From Pseudo-nitzschia pungens (Eukaryota; Bacillariophyta; Bacillariophyceae; Bacillariales; Bacillariaceae): 64,000 nucleotides of DNA. Every line of letters starts with the position of its first letter. Positions within the stretch are counted from its first letter, which is position 1. Location: contig CM074765.1 in assembly GCA_037355855.1 (NCBI GenBank), forward strand, positions 4,030,001-4,094,000. The letters run 5' to 3'. Positions 29,481 through 40,910 of the stretch are shown here, piece by piece. The notes below the pieces were generated by a model, which saw only the letters and a list, made by a program, of their open reading frames with translations, was not told the DNA's origin and did not search any database. A program made the translations under genes and the position numbers.

Positions 29481-30182
29481 AGTACGGTACGACTTCGTAT
29501 CTGTTAGCACCTTCTATCGGTATGAGGAGTACAATGGCAAAGCGGAGTACAAAAGATATGTACCGGTACCGGTAGTGCATAACCTATAACCTTACCTTTT
29601 ACGTAGTACTTCGTACGTACTTCTTACGAAGTACTCATACTTGGAAGTAGTTGGTACGGTATGAACGTATGCACTCGTTCAGTACGCGAAAATACTTGGA
29701 TCATCGCCAAACCCATCGTTGAAAACGGCAGATTGGTTGCGAGAACTTTTTCCCGGGAAGAAGTGCCTGAGTTTTACCTAAGGTTAATTCACCTTACCGA
29801 ACAGTTCGTGTATTTATTGTGTTTAGTTTTTCGCTCGGTTTTCCAACCTGTATTTACTTTAATGCATAACAAACCTCACGACATACTTCACAAAACTGGT
29901 GAATGAATCAACAATCGTACATCGTCAATCGATAGATACCATCTATAGTCGCTATTCACAAGAGCGCTCGCAAGGCACGCGTCGATCGCTGCATTCCAAG
30001 GCACTCCGGATACTGGAAACGAATCGATACATCGGTTACCAAACGTAAACCGCGATTTCATTGAGAAGTCGTCCATCGACTGACTCACTCACTCCTCACA
30101 TTTTATTGCGCACGTTTCAGCGTTCCAACTGAATTGGAAACAAGACAATCCATTCATTCATTCATTCGTTTGTTCACTTACC
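29481..30182. other. Spacer upstream of the torsin-like gene
   Basis: Contains ACCGGTACCGGTAG and AACCTTACC words (29560-29600), a TACGAAGTACT cluster (29608-29640) and a (CATT)n tract at about 30150-30170. The promoter of the 30183 gene should lie at its 3' end; no gene is seen. Confidence 0.4.
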
Positions 30183-33100
30183 ATGGGCCGGTACGAATTC
30201 ATTGAAGAGGACGACCAAAACGATGACCGCGACGAGGAGTGGCGAAATCCGCAGCACCGATCCCATCCGCCATCGTCACTGTCCGGCAGAAAACGAATCC
30301 ACGCAACCATTCGCCATTCGAACAGCTACGGCAGCCGGGAAGAGGGAGAAATCGTCGAGGAGAACGACGATGTTCCCAGTTACAACCAGTACGATCGCAA
30401 CCCCATTAACAATTGCGATTACCACCCGAACGACGCGAGCGATCACAGCTATTGCGGCATGGACACCGACGACGACCACAACGACGGATACCATTCCGAC
30501 GATCCCTACCACCGTGGAAGTTTCCGAAACGATCCTTCCCCGCGTTGGCAACGATACGACATTGATGGCTACGACGATGTCGACAACCACCACCACAACG
30601 ACGAGGAAGAGGAGGAAGACCGCTTTCGTCACCACGAGAGGCGGCCGCTTTCGTCGTATCTGCCGTCCTTTTCGGGCCTGGCTTCCAATGCTCGGGACCA
30701 CCGGGGCTGCGGTGGACGGCGACGGAGCCCGAGTCCCGACTCGGAGGAACCGGCGCATCGGAATCACTATCCCAATCACAGTCCCAGTCCCAATCCCAAT
30801 CACTACCGAAACAAGGAAAACCTCGTGAACGATGCCGGACGCGAAGAATACCACAGCGGCAAGGAATACCGGTTGATCGGCTCGTCCAAGTACGACCGGA
30901 GCTACGATCGCGAGGATTTCTATCGTCCTCCTCACGCGAGCAGCACGGACCCCGACGAACGCCACCACGCGGTGAGCGAGGACGAGCGCGAGTACCACTC
31001 GCACTCGCACCCAAGCGCTCCCTCGACGACGGCGACGACCGCAACCGCCGTGGTCACTCGATCACGAAACAATGGCCAGCTGTCGTCCTCCTCCTCCTCC
31101 TCGACAACGGCTCCCGAAATCCATTACCACATTTACGTCTCGGAAGACCAGGCCGCGAGGTGGTTTCCACCCTGCGAAGGCGAGCGGGATGCCGGCACCA
31201 GCGACGGTGCCCCTCCCTTCAAGTCGTCGGAGTCGCGGTCGCATTCCTACGGTTCTCTGCCGCTGTGGAAAAAGCTCACGCTCCTGGCCTGCATCACGCA
31301 GCTGCTCTGGATGCTCGCGGCCAGCCGGATGACTCCGCCGCCGCCGTACCTGACCTGGGACGAGTACGGCAAGCACCAGTGGAGGCTGGCACGGAGGGTG
31401 TCCTCGGAGGGGTACGCCCTGGGCCGGCACCTTTTGAGGACCGCCGCGTTGCGGGGCGGCGACGGCGACGGCAACAATTACGAGGATGGTCTCGACGACA
31501 CCGCGAATCATCCGATCTACCGCTTTCCCGACACCTGGTGGCCGGCGTCTGCCGAGGAAGCGAGCCGCGGCCGCCGCCGCCACAACGCGAGCGGTACCGC
31601 AAGCGCGAGCCGACGAGTCTCGGAGAATATTGGTGGCGTTGGTTCGGTCCTTCCGGAAGCCGGGTGGTGGCTCGCGGGCCAGGACCGGGCGCGAAAGCAC
31701 CTGCAGTCCCGACTGAACAAGTGGTCGTCGTCTCCGTCTCCCGGAAGCACACGCGCGCAGCAGACCTCGGCGACGACGACGACGACCCGTTCCCGGCCGT
31801 TGGGTGCCCGATCGTCGTCGAAACGGGGGCCGTCCTTTTCGTCGTGGTCTTCTCGATCCCCCCTCGTGATTTACGCCTCGGGCGGAAAGGGAGTGGGCAA
31901 GCGATCGCTGGCGTACCTGCTGCTGCAGCAACTCGAAACCGAGGGACCTTCGAAAGATCGCAAACGAAGCGCCTGGGAGGAATGCGAAGAGGCGTGGAGC
32001 CACCGAGCAGCGCGTTCGCGCGCACATTCTGCCGAGGAGGAGGATTCGGAACAAAGCTCACCGTACTGTCCCCTCTTGCACCTGACTCCTTCGGACTACC
32101 ATCACCGTTCCGCGGGGGGATCGGACCCGGACTATTTGGACTACGAATCACCCGGCTCGGGAATGAACAGTGCGGAAGACGACGGCGGCGACGGCGATCC
32201 ATCCTCCCCGCTGTACCGACAAATTCTCGACCACGTCGTGGCCGCCGGCGGGGGCGCCTCCATCGTCCTGTTGGAGCGCGTGGATTGCGCTTCCGCGAGC
32301 GCGAGCGCGAGCCTCGCAAACCCAGCTTTGGTTGCGCTTCCGGAGGACTGCCCCCACCCACCGTCGTCGTCGTCGTCGTCGTCATTTGCCACCGCTGCCA
32401 ATCCGAATTCGAAGCCGGATTCGAATCTTGATTCCGGCCACGAAGAGGACTGGCTGCTCGACCTGACGGCCGCGCTCCAGAGACGGCCCGCCGTGTTTGG
32501 CAACACGATTGTCGTCGTGACGTCCCGACTCGGGACGGCGACGGCCGAAAAGTGGGCCCGCAAGCGCCTGCAGCAACAAAACCACCACCACCGCAGCCAA
32601 CAACAACAACAGCAACAACAACAACAGCACCACAACGCTCACCGACTCCCCGACGATTGGCTGGTGGCGGACGAGGTCCAATCCCTGGTGCGGTACGAGC
32701 TCCGAAAGCACCACTCGGGCGGTGGTGAATGCGAGCGCGAACACGAGCGCGAGTCTCGCCTGGACAACTGGTGGATCGTCCCGATGGTTCCCCTCGAGAG
32801 GGACGCCATGGCTTCCATTCTGGACGCGATGGCCGCCTCGGGAGGAAAGGATTTTGCGTCTGCCGTTCCTCCACCAGCCCGCGGCGACCACGGTGGTCGC
32901 AAGCACTTCACCGACGACTACGATGCTCACGACCACGGTCCCGGAACCAAAGAGAACCACCACCAAGGCAATGAAAATGACAATGACAATGACAATGACA
33001 CCGTCGACGGCGGTGTCCTGCTGACCGAGCGGGCTTCCGCCGGCATCCTCGATCGATTGGAATGGCACCAGTGGATCCACAAGACCACCGGCGCCGTGTT

Positions 33101-33458
33101 GCGGGTCTGGAGTCCGGACGGAGCCGCGCCCCTGCGGGACTTGTGGAACCACCGCATCCGGCCCCGCCTTTCGAGCGCGCTCGCGTCCGGGTGCGGCGGG
33201 GCTCCTCCCGACGGAAGCGGCAAACCCAACGACAGCGACGGTGACGGTAATGGCGACGGAGGACGGACGCTTCTCCTGGACGCGGACGGGGGATCATCGG
33301 CCGATCGGTGGATCCTGCGATCGTGCGTCGCCGCGGCGGCGGACGGGGAGGATTCCGCCGTCGCTGCTACCACGACAACGGATGGTCGGCGGTGGAAGTG
33401 CCGGGAGGACTCGATCTGGAACTCGTGGAACGAGCAAGCCTGTCAATTCTATCTCTGA
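30183..33458 (+). CDS. Membrane-anchored torsin-like AAA+ protein
   Basis: One intact 1091-residue frame with ACCATGG start context. Residues 1-355 are disordered and rich in Asp, His, Arg and Ser. A single membrane segment (LTLLACITQLLWMLAA) lies near 363-378. The remainder follows the torsin order: WLAGQDRARKHLQSRL (torsin GQ...A motif), then Walker A-like GGKGVGKRS (~566), CPLLHLTPSDYHH, RQILDHV, Walker B-like ASIVLLERVD (~693), sensor-1-like NTIVVVTSRLGTATAEKW (~775) and DNWWIVPMVPLERD (~863). Torsins are lumenal AAA+ proteins of the ER/nuclear envelope. Unusual here are GKR in place of GK-S/T and Glu-Arg instead of Asp-Glu in Walker B, suggesting weak or absent ATP hydrolysis. Asp-Asn, Gln and Ser inserts are present. 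Assignment rests on motif order only. Confidence 0.75.
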   Translation: MGRYEFIEEDDQNDDRDEEWRNPQHRSHPPSSLSGRKRIHATIRHSNSYGSREEGEIVEENDDVPSYNQYDRNPINNCDYHPNDASDHSYCGMDTDDDHNDGYHSDDPYHRGSFRNDPSPRWQRYDIDGYDDVDNHHHNDEEEEEDRFRHHERRPLSSYLPSFSGLASNARDHRGCGGRRRSPSPDSEEPAHRNHYPNHSPSPNPNHYRNKENLVNDAGREEYHSGKEYRLIGSSKYDRSYDREDFYRPPHASSTDPDERHHAVSEDEREYHSHSHPSAPSTTATTATAVVTRSRNNGQLSSSSSSSTTAPEIHYHIYVSEDQAARWFPPCEGERDAGTSDGAPPFKSSESRSHSYGSLPLWKKLTLLACITQLLWMLAASRMTPPPPYLTWDEYGKHQWRLARRVSSEGYALGRHLLRTAALRGGDGDGNNYEDGLDDTANHPIYRFPDTWWPASAEEASRGRRRHNASGTASASRRVSENIGGVGSVLPEAGWWLAGQDRARKHLQSRLNKWSSSPSPGSTRAQQTSATTTTTRSRPLGARSSSKRGPSFSSWSSRSPLVIYASGGKGVGKRSLAYLLLQQLETEGPSKDRKRSAWEECEEAWSHRAARSRAHSAEEEDSEQSSPYCPLLHLTPSDYHHRSAGGSDPDYLDYESPGSGMNSAEDDGGDGDPSSPLYRQILDHVVAAGGGASIVLLERVDCASASASASLANPALVALPEDCPHPPSSSSSSSFATAANPNSKPDSNLDSGHEEDWLLDLTAALQRRPAVFGNTIVVVTSRLGTATAEKWARKRLQQQNHHHRSQQQQQQQQQQHHNAHRLPDDWLVADEVQSLVRYELRKHHSGGGECEREHERESRLDNWWIVPMVPLERDAMASILDAMAASGGKDFASAVPPPARGDHGGRKHFTDDYDAHDHGPGTKENHHQGNENDNDNDNDTVDGGVLLTERASAGILDRLEWHQWIHKTTGAVLRVWSPDGAAPLRDLWNHRIRPRLSSALASGCGGAPPDGSGKPNDSDGDGNGDGGRTLLLDADGGSSADRWILRSCVAAAADGEDSAVAATTTTDGRRWKCREDSIWNSWNEQACQFYL

Positions 33459-33739
33459 TCCCTTCCCATCCGATCCGATCAAACGGATACGAATGGATTC
33501 ATTGATTCATTCATCGACTCTGCACGGGGATCCGCTAGAGCACTCTCGCGACACGGCGTACACGGATAAATCTAAAGCATGACCATGGCCTCTTCAATAC
33601 TACGTCAAATACTGTCATTGTTTTTATTCAGTGCGTTTAGTATTGATGAATCGTTTTATAATACATGTAGAGATGATATCCTAGTTCTCCGCTGCGCTAC
33701 CAATGTGCTGGCACCCGAGCTCGCGGTCCCGCCATCGAT

Positions 33740-34372
33740 CTAGGTGGAGAAAAGTCCCGTCTTGTTCGCGGTGCGAGCGCTTCTCAAGACCGTGGATCTC
33801 TTTCCCGTCTTGGGATCGAAGCGATACTTTGGGATCCGTCCCATCGGGTTGCCGTTCTCGTCCAGGTCGTGGTAACATTCGGCCTCTCGCCCCCCCGTTG
33901 CCCCGGTGCGATGATTCGGTTTTTCGGTCTCGGTGGTTGCGGTGTCGAGGGTTTTCTTTGCTTTTTCTGGATCGTCGTCGTCGTCGCCGACAAAGAGACT
34001 TCCGAGCGACGTGTTGAGTTCGTTCATTTCGTCCGCCGTGACGGACCGCTTTCTCTGGTACGAGTTTCGGACGCCACCGCTGCCCAAGCTCTTGCGAGAC
34101 GAGACCCGAACGGGGGTATAGAGCAGCGTGGGAACGTGCCGAATCTTGCGCCCGTATTCCTTTTCGATGCCGTTGTTCTGGTTGCCGGCGTTGTCGTAGT
34201 CGTCGTCGTCGTCGTCGTCAAAAAGGTCCAAAATGTACGGATTCGAACGCATCGAAACGAAATCGCCACCGCCGCGACCGCCGCCGAACGCTGCGCCAAA
34301 CGCCTTGCGGGACGTTTCCTTCTTAACGATCTTAATGCCGGGCGGCGAAAACAAAGAGTTGCGTTTGCTCAT
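33740..34372 (-). CDS. Uncharacterised 210-residue protein
   Basis: A complete frame convergent with the torsin-like gene. No family is recognised. It starts MSKRNSLFSPPGIKIVKKE, has an RGGGDF segment, an Asp run (LFDDDDDDDYDN, near 50-62), a basic patch around YQRKRS, and a second acidic stretch (GDDDDD). The C-terminus, AECYHDLDENGNPMGRIPKYRFDPKTGKRSTV, looks the most conserved. No signal peptide or membrane helix is seen; a nuclear or cytosolic location is a guess. Clean codon-like composition and a lone in-frame ATG support it being real. Confidence 0.6.
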   Translation of the reverse strand: MSKRNSLFSPPGIKIVKKETSRKAFGAAFGGGRGGGDFVSMRSNPYILDLFDDDDDDDYDNAGNQNNGIEKEYGRKIRHVPTLLYTPVRVSSRKSLGSGGVRNSYQRKRSVTADEMNELNTSLGSLFVGDDDDDPEKAKKTLDTATTETEKPNHRTGATGGREAECYHDLDENGNPMGRIPKYRFDPKTGKRSTVLRSARTANKTGLFST

Positions 34373-35143
34373 GGATGCCGGCGGGTGTTCTTGTTCGTTC
34401 GTTCGTTCGTTCCTTTGCTGTGGCTGGTGAATGATTAAATGAATGATTGAATGATTGAATGAACGGGTGAGGGTCCATCAATCAATCTTTGATGAGTACT
34501 CGTCGCTGCCGCTCGGAATGGATTTTTGTGAAAAGACTTTCCAAAGGCAACCTTGTTGCTCTTTTGGCCCCGTGACTCTGACTCGCGGGGTTGCTATCGC
34601 AATTCGAGTTCATCGGTTTTGGTGTTCCGGTTTGGTACCGTACCGTACTACCAGTTTTGACTTGTGGTCCTCCTGGTTTTCGACCGACTGACTCGCAATC
34701 GCTAAATGCACGAAGAATACGGAACGTCCCGACTTTGACACGAGTTGGCAATCCATTGGCTTTTTTTTGAGTACGGTAGCAAGGAACACAGCACCGAGGT
34801 ATCGAGTAAAGAACGAACGGATCTCGAACAAAATACGGAGATAGATCGTATTATAACCTTACTTCGTAGCACGTACGGGTAAACCTGAAGATAATCTTAC
34901 TCGAACTCAGCTCAACAATCTTGTAAACGAATTCTTCGGCTCGCCGCGCTCTGGGACGGAACGAACGCCTCGCCATTAGTCGTGAGTCAGTCGTGATTCA
35001 GTCGTGAGTCCTTCACGAGGAAAAAGTCGTGATGCACTGGATCGCCGCCTGCGGTTTTGTCGAAAGTCGAAACTCCCTCCACCACTACCGAACCGTAGTA
35101 AGACGAATAACCTTACTGAATTTTTAGTACCTTACTACTACCA
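34373..35143. other. Intergenic region
   Basis: Upstream of the minus-strand 33740 gene. It has (CGTT)n and (GAATGATT)n tracts at 34393-34460 and AACCTTAC words at about 34855 and 35110. No gene is supported. Confidence 0.4.
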
Positions 35144-35950
35144 GATGTCGTTGTCGTCGTCATCCCGCCGAGATTGGTTCGCAAAACCGCTCGGGCCGGG
35201 CCGGGCAAAAAGGGTCGCGGGGGGATACCGTATCGTAGCGTGGATCGCTTCTCGTTCTTCCGGAGGAGCGCTCGTGCGTGCGGCAGCGGAACGAAAGAAG
35301 AATGGGGGTGGTGCTGGCATCGTCGACGTCGACGGCGTCGCTGCCGGAACCGCTCGCACCGTCGCGGGAGACCGACGCGACCCGGCGGAGGATGGATGGC
35401 TCGATCGGGGTGGGGACAAACCCGGTCTGTCGCTCCCGCCGCCGCTGCTATTGTCGCTGTTGCCGTCGCTATTGCTGTCTCTGTCTCTGTGTGTTGCGTT
35501 CCGGACAAAGCGGACCTCGGGGTGGGGGGATCCGGACAACAACTGCTGCCTCTCTCCGCTCCGCGATCGCCGAGGCGCAACCATCGGCGATCCCATTCCC
35601 GGGAAAAAGAAGGATCGTCCGCTCCGGATTCCGTGGGCAATCGAAACTCGAGCCAGGGCGTGAGACGAATGGGATTGACTGGCGTCGGTCCCAACGCAGA
35701 GCACTGGGAAGTTGCGGATCTTCCATGGTCGGGTTTTCGTGCCGAAGCTGTTGCTGCTGCTGCTGATGATGACGATGATGATGATGATGATGATGATGAT
35801 GATAATGATCTTACCGGAGGATCATCGAATAGTGGCATGAACGGAAAATCCAAGAAATCACAAGGCCAACAAGCCGACATGGAATGTCGTCCCAAACTCT
35901 ACGGTTGCAATGCTGTTTCTCGTCCTGTTGGCATTCGGGGTTGGATGTAA
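35144..35950 (+). CDS. Possible gene, reading frame unresolved
   Basis: GC content is as high as in neighbouring genes, unlike the spacers on each side, but no frame is convincing across the whole stretch. A plausible plus-strand route starts at ATG 35144 (MSLSSSSRRDWFAKPLG), passes a frame with SLPEPLAPSRETDATRRR (~35335) and ends in the frame carrying VRRMGLTGVGPNAEHWEVAD (~35660), a long Asp run and a stop at 35948. That would need two shifts or an unseen intron. The opposite strand is also open (35113-35895) with Ser runs. No function is suggested. Confidence 0.3.
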   Translation, partial: DVVVVVIPPRLVRKTARAGPGKKGRGGIPYRSVDRFSFFRRSARACGSGTKEEWGWCWHRRRRRRRCRNRSHRRGRPTRPGGGWMARSGWGQTRSVAPAAAAIVAVAVAIAVSVSVCCVPDKADLGVGGSGQQLLPLSAPRSPRRNHRRSHSREKEGSSAPDSVGNRNSSQGVRRMGLTGVGPNAEHWEVADLPWSGFRAEAVAAAADDDDDDDDDDDDDNDLTGGSSNSGMNGKSKKSQGQQADMECRPKLYGCNAVSRPVGIRGWM

Positions 35951-38130
35951 CAGGAGCTCCGGAGCTCGACAGGAGAAGAGAGACAAGTTCGCAAATAGTA
36001 GTACTACGACGTAATGAATAATAATGGTGATGTCAACTTGGTTGATCGATCGAAGATCCGCGCGGAACAACACAAGTATCTTTGTGACGCTTCCCAGTGA
36101 CCTTCCTACCTACCGCATAACCCGCTATCCTTTGGTGCTGCTCTACTATCCGGAGCCTGTAGTCGGTGGAAGGATTGATTCATTCATTCTTTCGAAATCA
36201 CACATCCTCGTGCTTGGTGTCAAATGGGGAGGATTGGTTGGTGATACTAATAGTACTAGTAGCAGCAGTACTAACACCAGTCCTACCGTAGTAGTAGGTT
36301 CTTACTACGAAGTACTTCATAATATGATAAAAGTCTCTTCTTAAAAAATATTGTTCAAACCTTTTTGATCCAGATACTAGTAGTACTACTAGTAGTACCA
36401 CTGGCAAGTTCCTACTAGTACTAAATTTGCTCTAGGAAAGCCAATTGGAGAGACAACTCTGAACCCTAGTATGTAATATCATGATCTGTCTTGTTTCTTC
36501 ATGCTCCACTTTCAGAGGAGTCAACAATTAGTATCACTAGTATTAGTACTACTAGTAGTACTAGTAGTGGTGGTTCCGTTGATGGGAATAGGGTGGAAGA
36601 ACACAGTTTCTTGCTCTTCTTCAGTGCTGCTTAATCATGAGTGTGTTGGGTTTAAATCATGAGTGTGTTGCGTTTGGATGAAAAAAAAAGAACAAGTGTG
36701 ATGCTGGTGTAGTACTACTACTAGTAGTACTATCTGCTGCTGGTGCTGTGATGATGTTTTTTGGTGGTTGTTATTGAGATGACGAGTAGCTCCTACTAGG
36801 CATAGTACGCAATAGGAGGAGGAGGCCTCCTACTAGTACTACTACTACTACTGTGATTGGAACTAGAAACAGATTACTATTATTGTCAATTGAATTCACA
36901 CTTCTGCTCTTGTCAGCTCTCATTGATGAAAAAAGTAGTAATGAGGATGTATTTTCTTCACCTGTACGAGTACAAGAATCAATCGGTTTGTTGAGATCCA
37001 CTTTTTTGGTCATGTCTTGCTTTTGAGTCTTGCTCGAGTCAGTCTGGCTTAAGTCTGGCTTAAGTTTGGCTTGAGTTTGGCTTGAGTCTTGCTTCAGTCC
37101 GGTGGAGCATCGGCGATTTTTTCACATATCTCACGTACGTACGTGCGCGCGTCAACCACCATGGGGCCCGTTAAAAAGATTAACTTACTGGTGCGTTGTG
37201 AGTTTTGAATCGACACAACATCGGAAAGTTCTTCGGTTTACCGTACGACCAACGGCGCTCCTCAACCGTTACAAGATACCTAAAACTTACGGATCAGGAA
37301 AGGTGCGAACTGGCACGGCAAGCCGACTATCAACTACAGTGTCAACTGAGTATGAATTTCGGACCGGTTGGCGTGTCTCTCGTGACAGTAAGTAATATGA
37401 AAGATCCGTTCGATCAAAGGTTCGCCAAAGTCGAACCTTCTAATTTTCATGCCACGCGTCCCTTTTCCATTGCGTGTGAGATGAGAAGGGTTCAGAGAAT
37501 TCCCTCGTAGTAATTCTTGACATGTTTCGATTTTAACGCATACTCCGATTGTTTTCCCGCCAATTCATTCAAATTTATAATGACCGCAGGCGCTCGGAGC
37601 AGTGATGGGTCGTGCCATATCGTACAGTACCGTACTGCTACCCCAAAGTCTCATAGTGACGTAACACTGACTCACAGTTATTTGTTTCGGGCGAAAGTAT
37701 TTTTTGAAATGAATCGGAACCAGCCGGCGAACCGTGATTTGTTTATACACACTCAGAATGACAAAAGTGCGCATGAATGCGCGATATCCGGCAAGACCAT
37801 CTGACACACGAGACACCAAACAGAAAGCCTCTCCTGCCTGGACGATGTTTGGCAGTTCCATGCACCACCGCGCGAACCGTAACTCGGCGAGCATTCCAGC
37901 ACGTTGCTTCTTGTCGTTGGAAATGATCAGGCTTCAAATTCTCGTTCGGTCATGCGTGCAAAAATCTAAGAATTCCCAGCGGCACAGTCTCTTCACAACC
38001 CAGCAACAGAACCATCCACTATCCAATACGCATACGAGCAATACAGTCAGTTACTACTGCCAACAGCAACAACAAAAGTAACTGTATCATCTTCAATAGA
38101 AAACTAGGCAGCATCATTTTTGACACAACA
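35951..38130. other. Gene-poor spacer with ACT/AGT microsatellites and a minisatellite
   Basis: TACTAGTAGTAC-type tracts occur at 36248-36290, 36375-36400, 36530-36570 and 36712-36850. A TGGCTTAAGTC/TGGCTTGAGTT minisatellite of about 10-bp units spans 37020-37100. Short frames at 37102-37510 show no features. The last few hundred bases are presumably the HSF gene promoter and 5' UTR. Confidence 0.45.
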
Positions 38131-40323
38131 ATGAGTGCTCCCGCCGCAGCCAGCGCCAATCAGTCCTTCGTGGTCAACGATGCCTCCCAGGACATCCCCA
38201 TTTTCCTACGCAGTAAGTATGCAGGTTTGAAATGGCATCCGACGCTTGACAATATACGTAGAATTCTACGAGTTCCGACTACTAGAAATATTTTTTCGAT
38301 GTTGCCGAGGACCGAGCACGACGCCCGATCATCACCTCCCTCGCCATGGCATTGCAATCGCATTGTGACTCTGGCTTGCGTTTGACGCAGCGAGTGTGGA
38401 GCAGAAATCCAGGCGCTACTCGTTGCAGGAGTCTGGAGAGGGAGTTGGGATCTTCAGCCTGTCGTGTGGCCTCACTGTAAGGCCAAATAGATTGATTCGT
38501 GGATAGAGGGTGAATCGATGACCGAACTTGAAGCCTACAGAGGGTCAGAAGCGGTGGCGACTTTCGTGTCTAGTGGCATCTACCTAAACCTTTGAATATC
38601 ATCCCCCATTCCGAGGATACAAATTTCTGCTGTTTGGCGCTCTTCGTGGATGACATGGTGGCAACTCTGAATGCGATTTATATATATTGTCTCGAGCCGA
38701 TGACTCTTTTTGACCACGGCCCACATCCGTCCAAAGATTCATTTATTGAAGTAATTCTAACGAATCTGTCTCTCTACTTTTTTCTATCTTGCCTTCTTCT
38801 CAATGCTGTCTGAACGACAATGATGACCACTTCCGAATATTTTGAAACAATACATCCATCCAACAGAGACCTATCACATGGTCGATACGTGCGATCCAGA
38901 TGTGTGCTCATGGTCGGAAGATGGAGAAACGTTCATTGTCAAGCACCCGAAGAAATTCGAACGAGAAATAATCCCCCAATTTTTCAAGCACAATAAGTTC
39001 AGCTCATTTGTCCGACAACTCAACTTTTATGCCTTCCGCAAAATCAAAACAAACGATTCGATCCGAATCGATCCTGCGCTCGAAGCCGCCACGGCAAACT
39101 ATTGGCGCTTCTACCATCCCAAGTTTCAAAGAGGGAAGCCCGAATGGCTTCAAGAAATAAAACGATCGAGTAGCACGCCCAGGGGGTCCGGAGCAAAGAA
39201 GACCAGTGGTTCAACTGCCGCAAAGAGTAATACTAAAGTCGCTGCTCCTGACTCCGTTGAATCATCGACTGCCCTTGGAAAAGAAAACAGTGAATTGAAA
39301 ACCGAAGTTTCGTCCTTGAAAGAGCGCATTGACGCTATGACGAAGAACATTGATATGTTGACCACCTTGGTGCAGAACGTCTCGATTGCACAAAAGACGA
39401 AGACTGAAGTCGACGAAAACGCCGAGATTGTAAATGGAAACAACAAGCGAGCAAAGACAACGGAACCCCAATCTGCGCAGAGGCAATCACTCGGTGAGAC
39501 ACAGGCGGCAAAAACTTGTGTACCCGACGCAATCTCCTCTGATATCACGGTACCAGATACAGCTCCATCTATGCCACCGCTATTCCAAGATTACCCTGCT
39601 GAAACCAATCAATTTGATTCATTCAGCACGATGGCACCAACTATCAAGGGCGGTCTAAGCCGAGAATCCAGTAGGTCGTCTGAGATGTCGGATCAAGCAT
39701 TTGTTGATAACCTTTTTGTCGATTTCAAAGATGATGATATGGGTGGCGTGATTGAAAATTTGCCTGATCACCCAGATCCTTACGTGGAAAGCACCGTGAA
39801 ACTTGAGAGCAGCTCGCTTTTGGATTCTTCTCCATATTCTTCGTCAGTCGATGAGGACGACGATGCGAACAATAATCGTCCGCGTGGTGAACTCATGGAT
39901 CGTCTCTCCCAAGCGTTGAGTCTCCTGCCCCGAGAAATCCAGGAACTAATCGTTGATCGCTTGATCCAAGCGATTACCTCTCCGAAGGAAATTCAAGAAA
40001 GCCTAAAAGTCACAGAAGCCCTTCAGGAGGTTATCTCTGCGACTGCACCTAGAGTTCCGATGTCGGTGCCTCAGTCACCGAGGCACACAGCTGCTTCCTG
40101 CGACGACTCGGCTATGATGACCGACGACGATCGCAGCACTGCTGCGGCCTCGGTTGTGCCTGCCTCGGCCGCTGCGAGTCCCTCACCGAAACCGGCACCC
40201 AACCCATCTCTGCCTTTGGCTGCTGCCACCTTGGCTGCGCTACTTTCGCAGTACGGAAAGGAACCCAAGTGCACAGCCGCTGTGGTTGCTGCGACCAACA
40301 CTCTCATCCCCGTGCATGTGTAA
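38131..40323 (+). CDS. Heat-shock-factor (HSF) type transcription factor
   Basis: Exon 1 (38131-38212) and exon 2 (38867-40323) flank a 654-nt intron (GTAAGT...ACAG). The phase-1 splice gives IPIFLRKTYHMVDTCDPDVC, restoring an intact HSF DNA-binding domain, and a 512-residue protein. The domain (residues ~20-120) includes FEREIIPQFFKHNKFSSFVR and QLNFYAFRKIK, the recognition-helix region. A heptad-like segment near residues 160-195 (LKTEVSSLKERIDAMTKNIDMLTTLV) can form the trimerising coiled coil. Acidic and Ser-rich parts follow, then a C-terminal Ala/Pro region. HSFs bind nGAAn elements and are the largest transcription-factor family in diatoms. Base use is less GC-rich than in neighbouring genes. 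The target set is unknown; heat response is not implied. Confidence 0.93.
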
Positions 40324-40910
40324 AGAAAACTTTCTTCGACATCATTCGATTTACACGGTATCACGAAAGGACAGCATTGGCAGGGGGCCAACATCTGTTG
40401 TTGAGAAAGACAAACCTCACTCGAGGAAGTGGAAATCCATTGTTCCGCAGCGCTATTACATCACTATCTATCGAGATCGAGAAAAAAAATTCCTGCACGG
40501 AGTAATTGTATATGAATTCGAACGACAACCCTAAAGGAAGAGTGGAAGAGTGAACGCAAAGTGGGTAGCGGTCGCCATGCGCTTTTTTAATGGGGAATGC
40601 ATTGCGATCACGGGTCTACCTCAAGAATCCCTGTTGGGAGGAAGATGTGCTCTATCCAAAATCCAGGATTCCCTTCCCCTTTCTGCATCCATAATTATCA
40701 CGCATCCCTTTGTATAATGCTGAGGGGACTGTGGTGTTTCGTGCTCGCAGCAATTATGCGATAAGCATGCGGCTCCCGTCCACGATTCACCAGTTTTCGA
40801 TATTATGAGTTCAAACAAAAATTAAGAAAGTAGAAATATAAATAAAAAGGTCGTTACAAAAGTGAAATGACTTTGAGTTCTTTCTTTTGAGTGGTGCGAT
40901 GCTGCCTACT
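40324..40910. other. 3' flank of the HSF gene
   Basis: AT-rich, no repeats of note and no supported gene. Confidence 0.4.
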
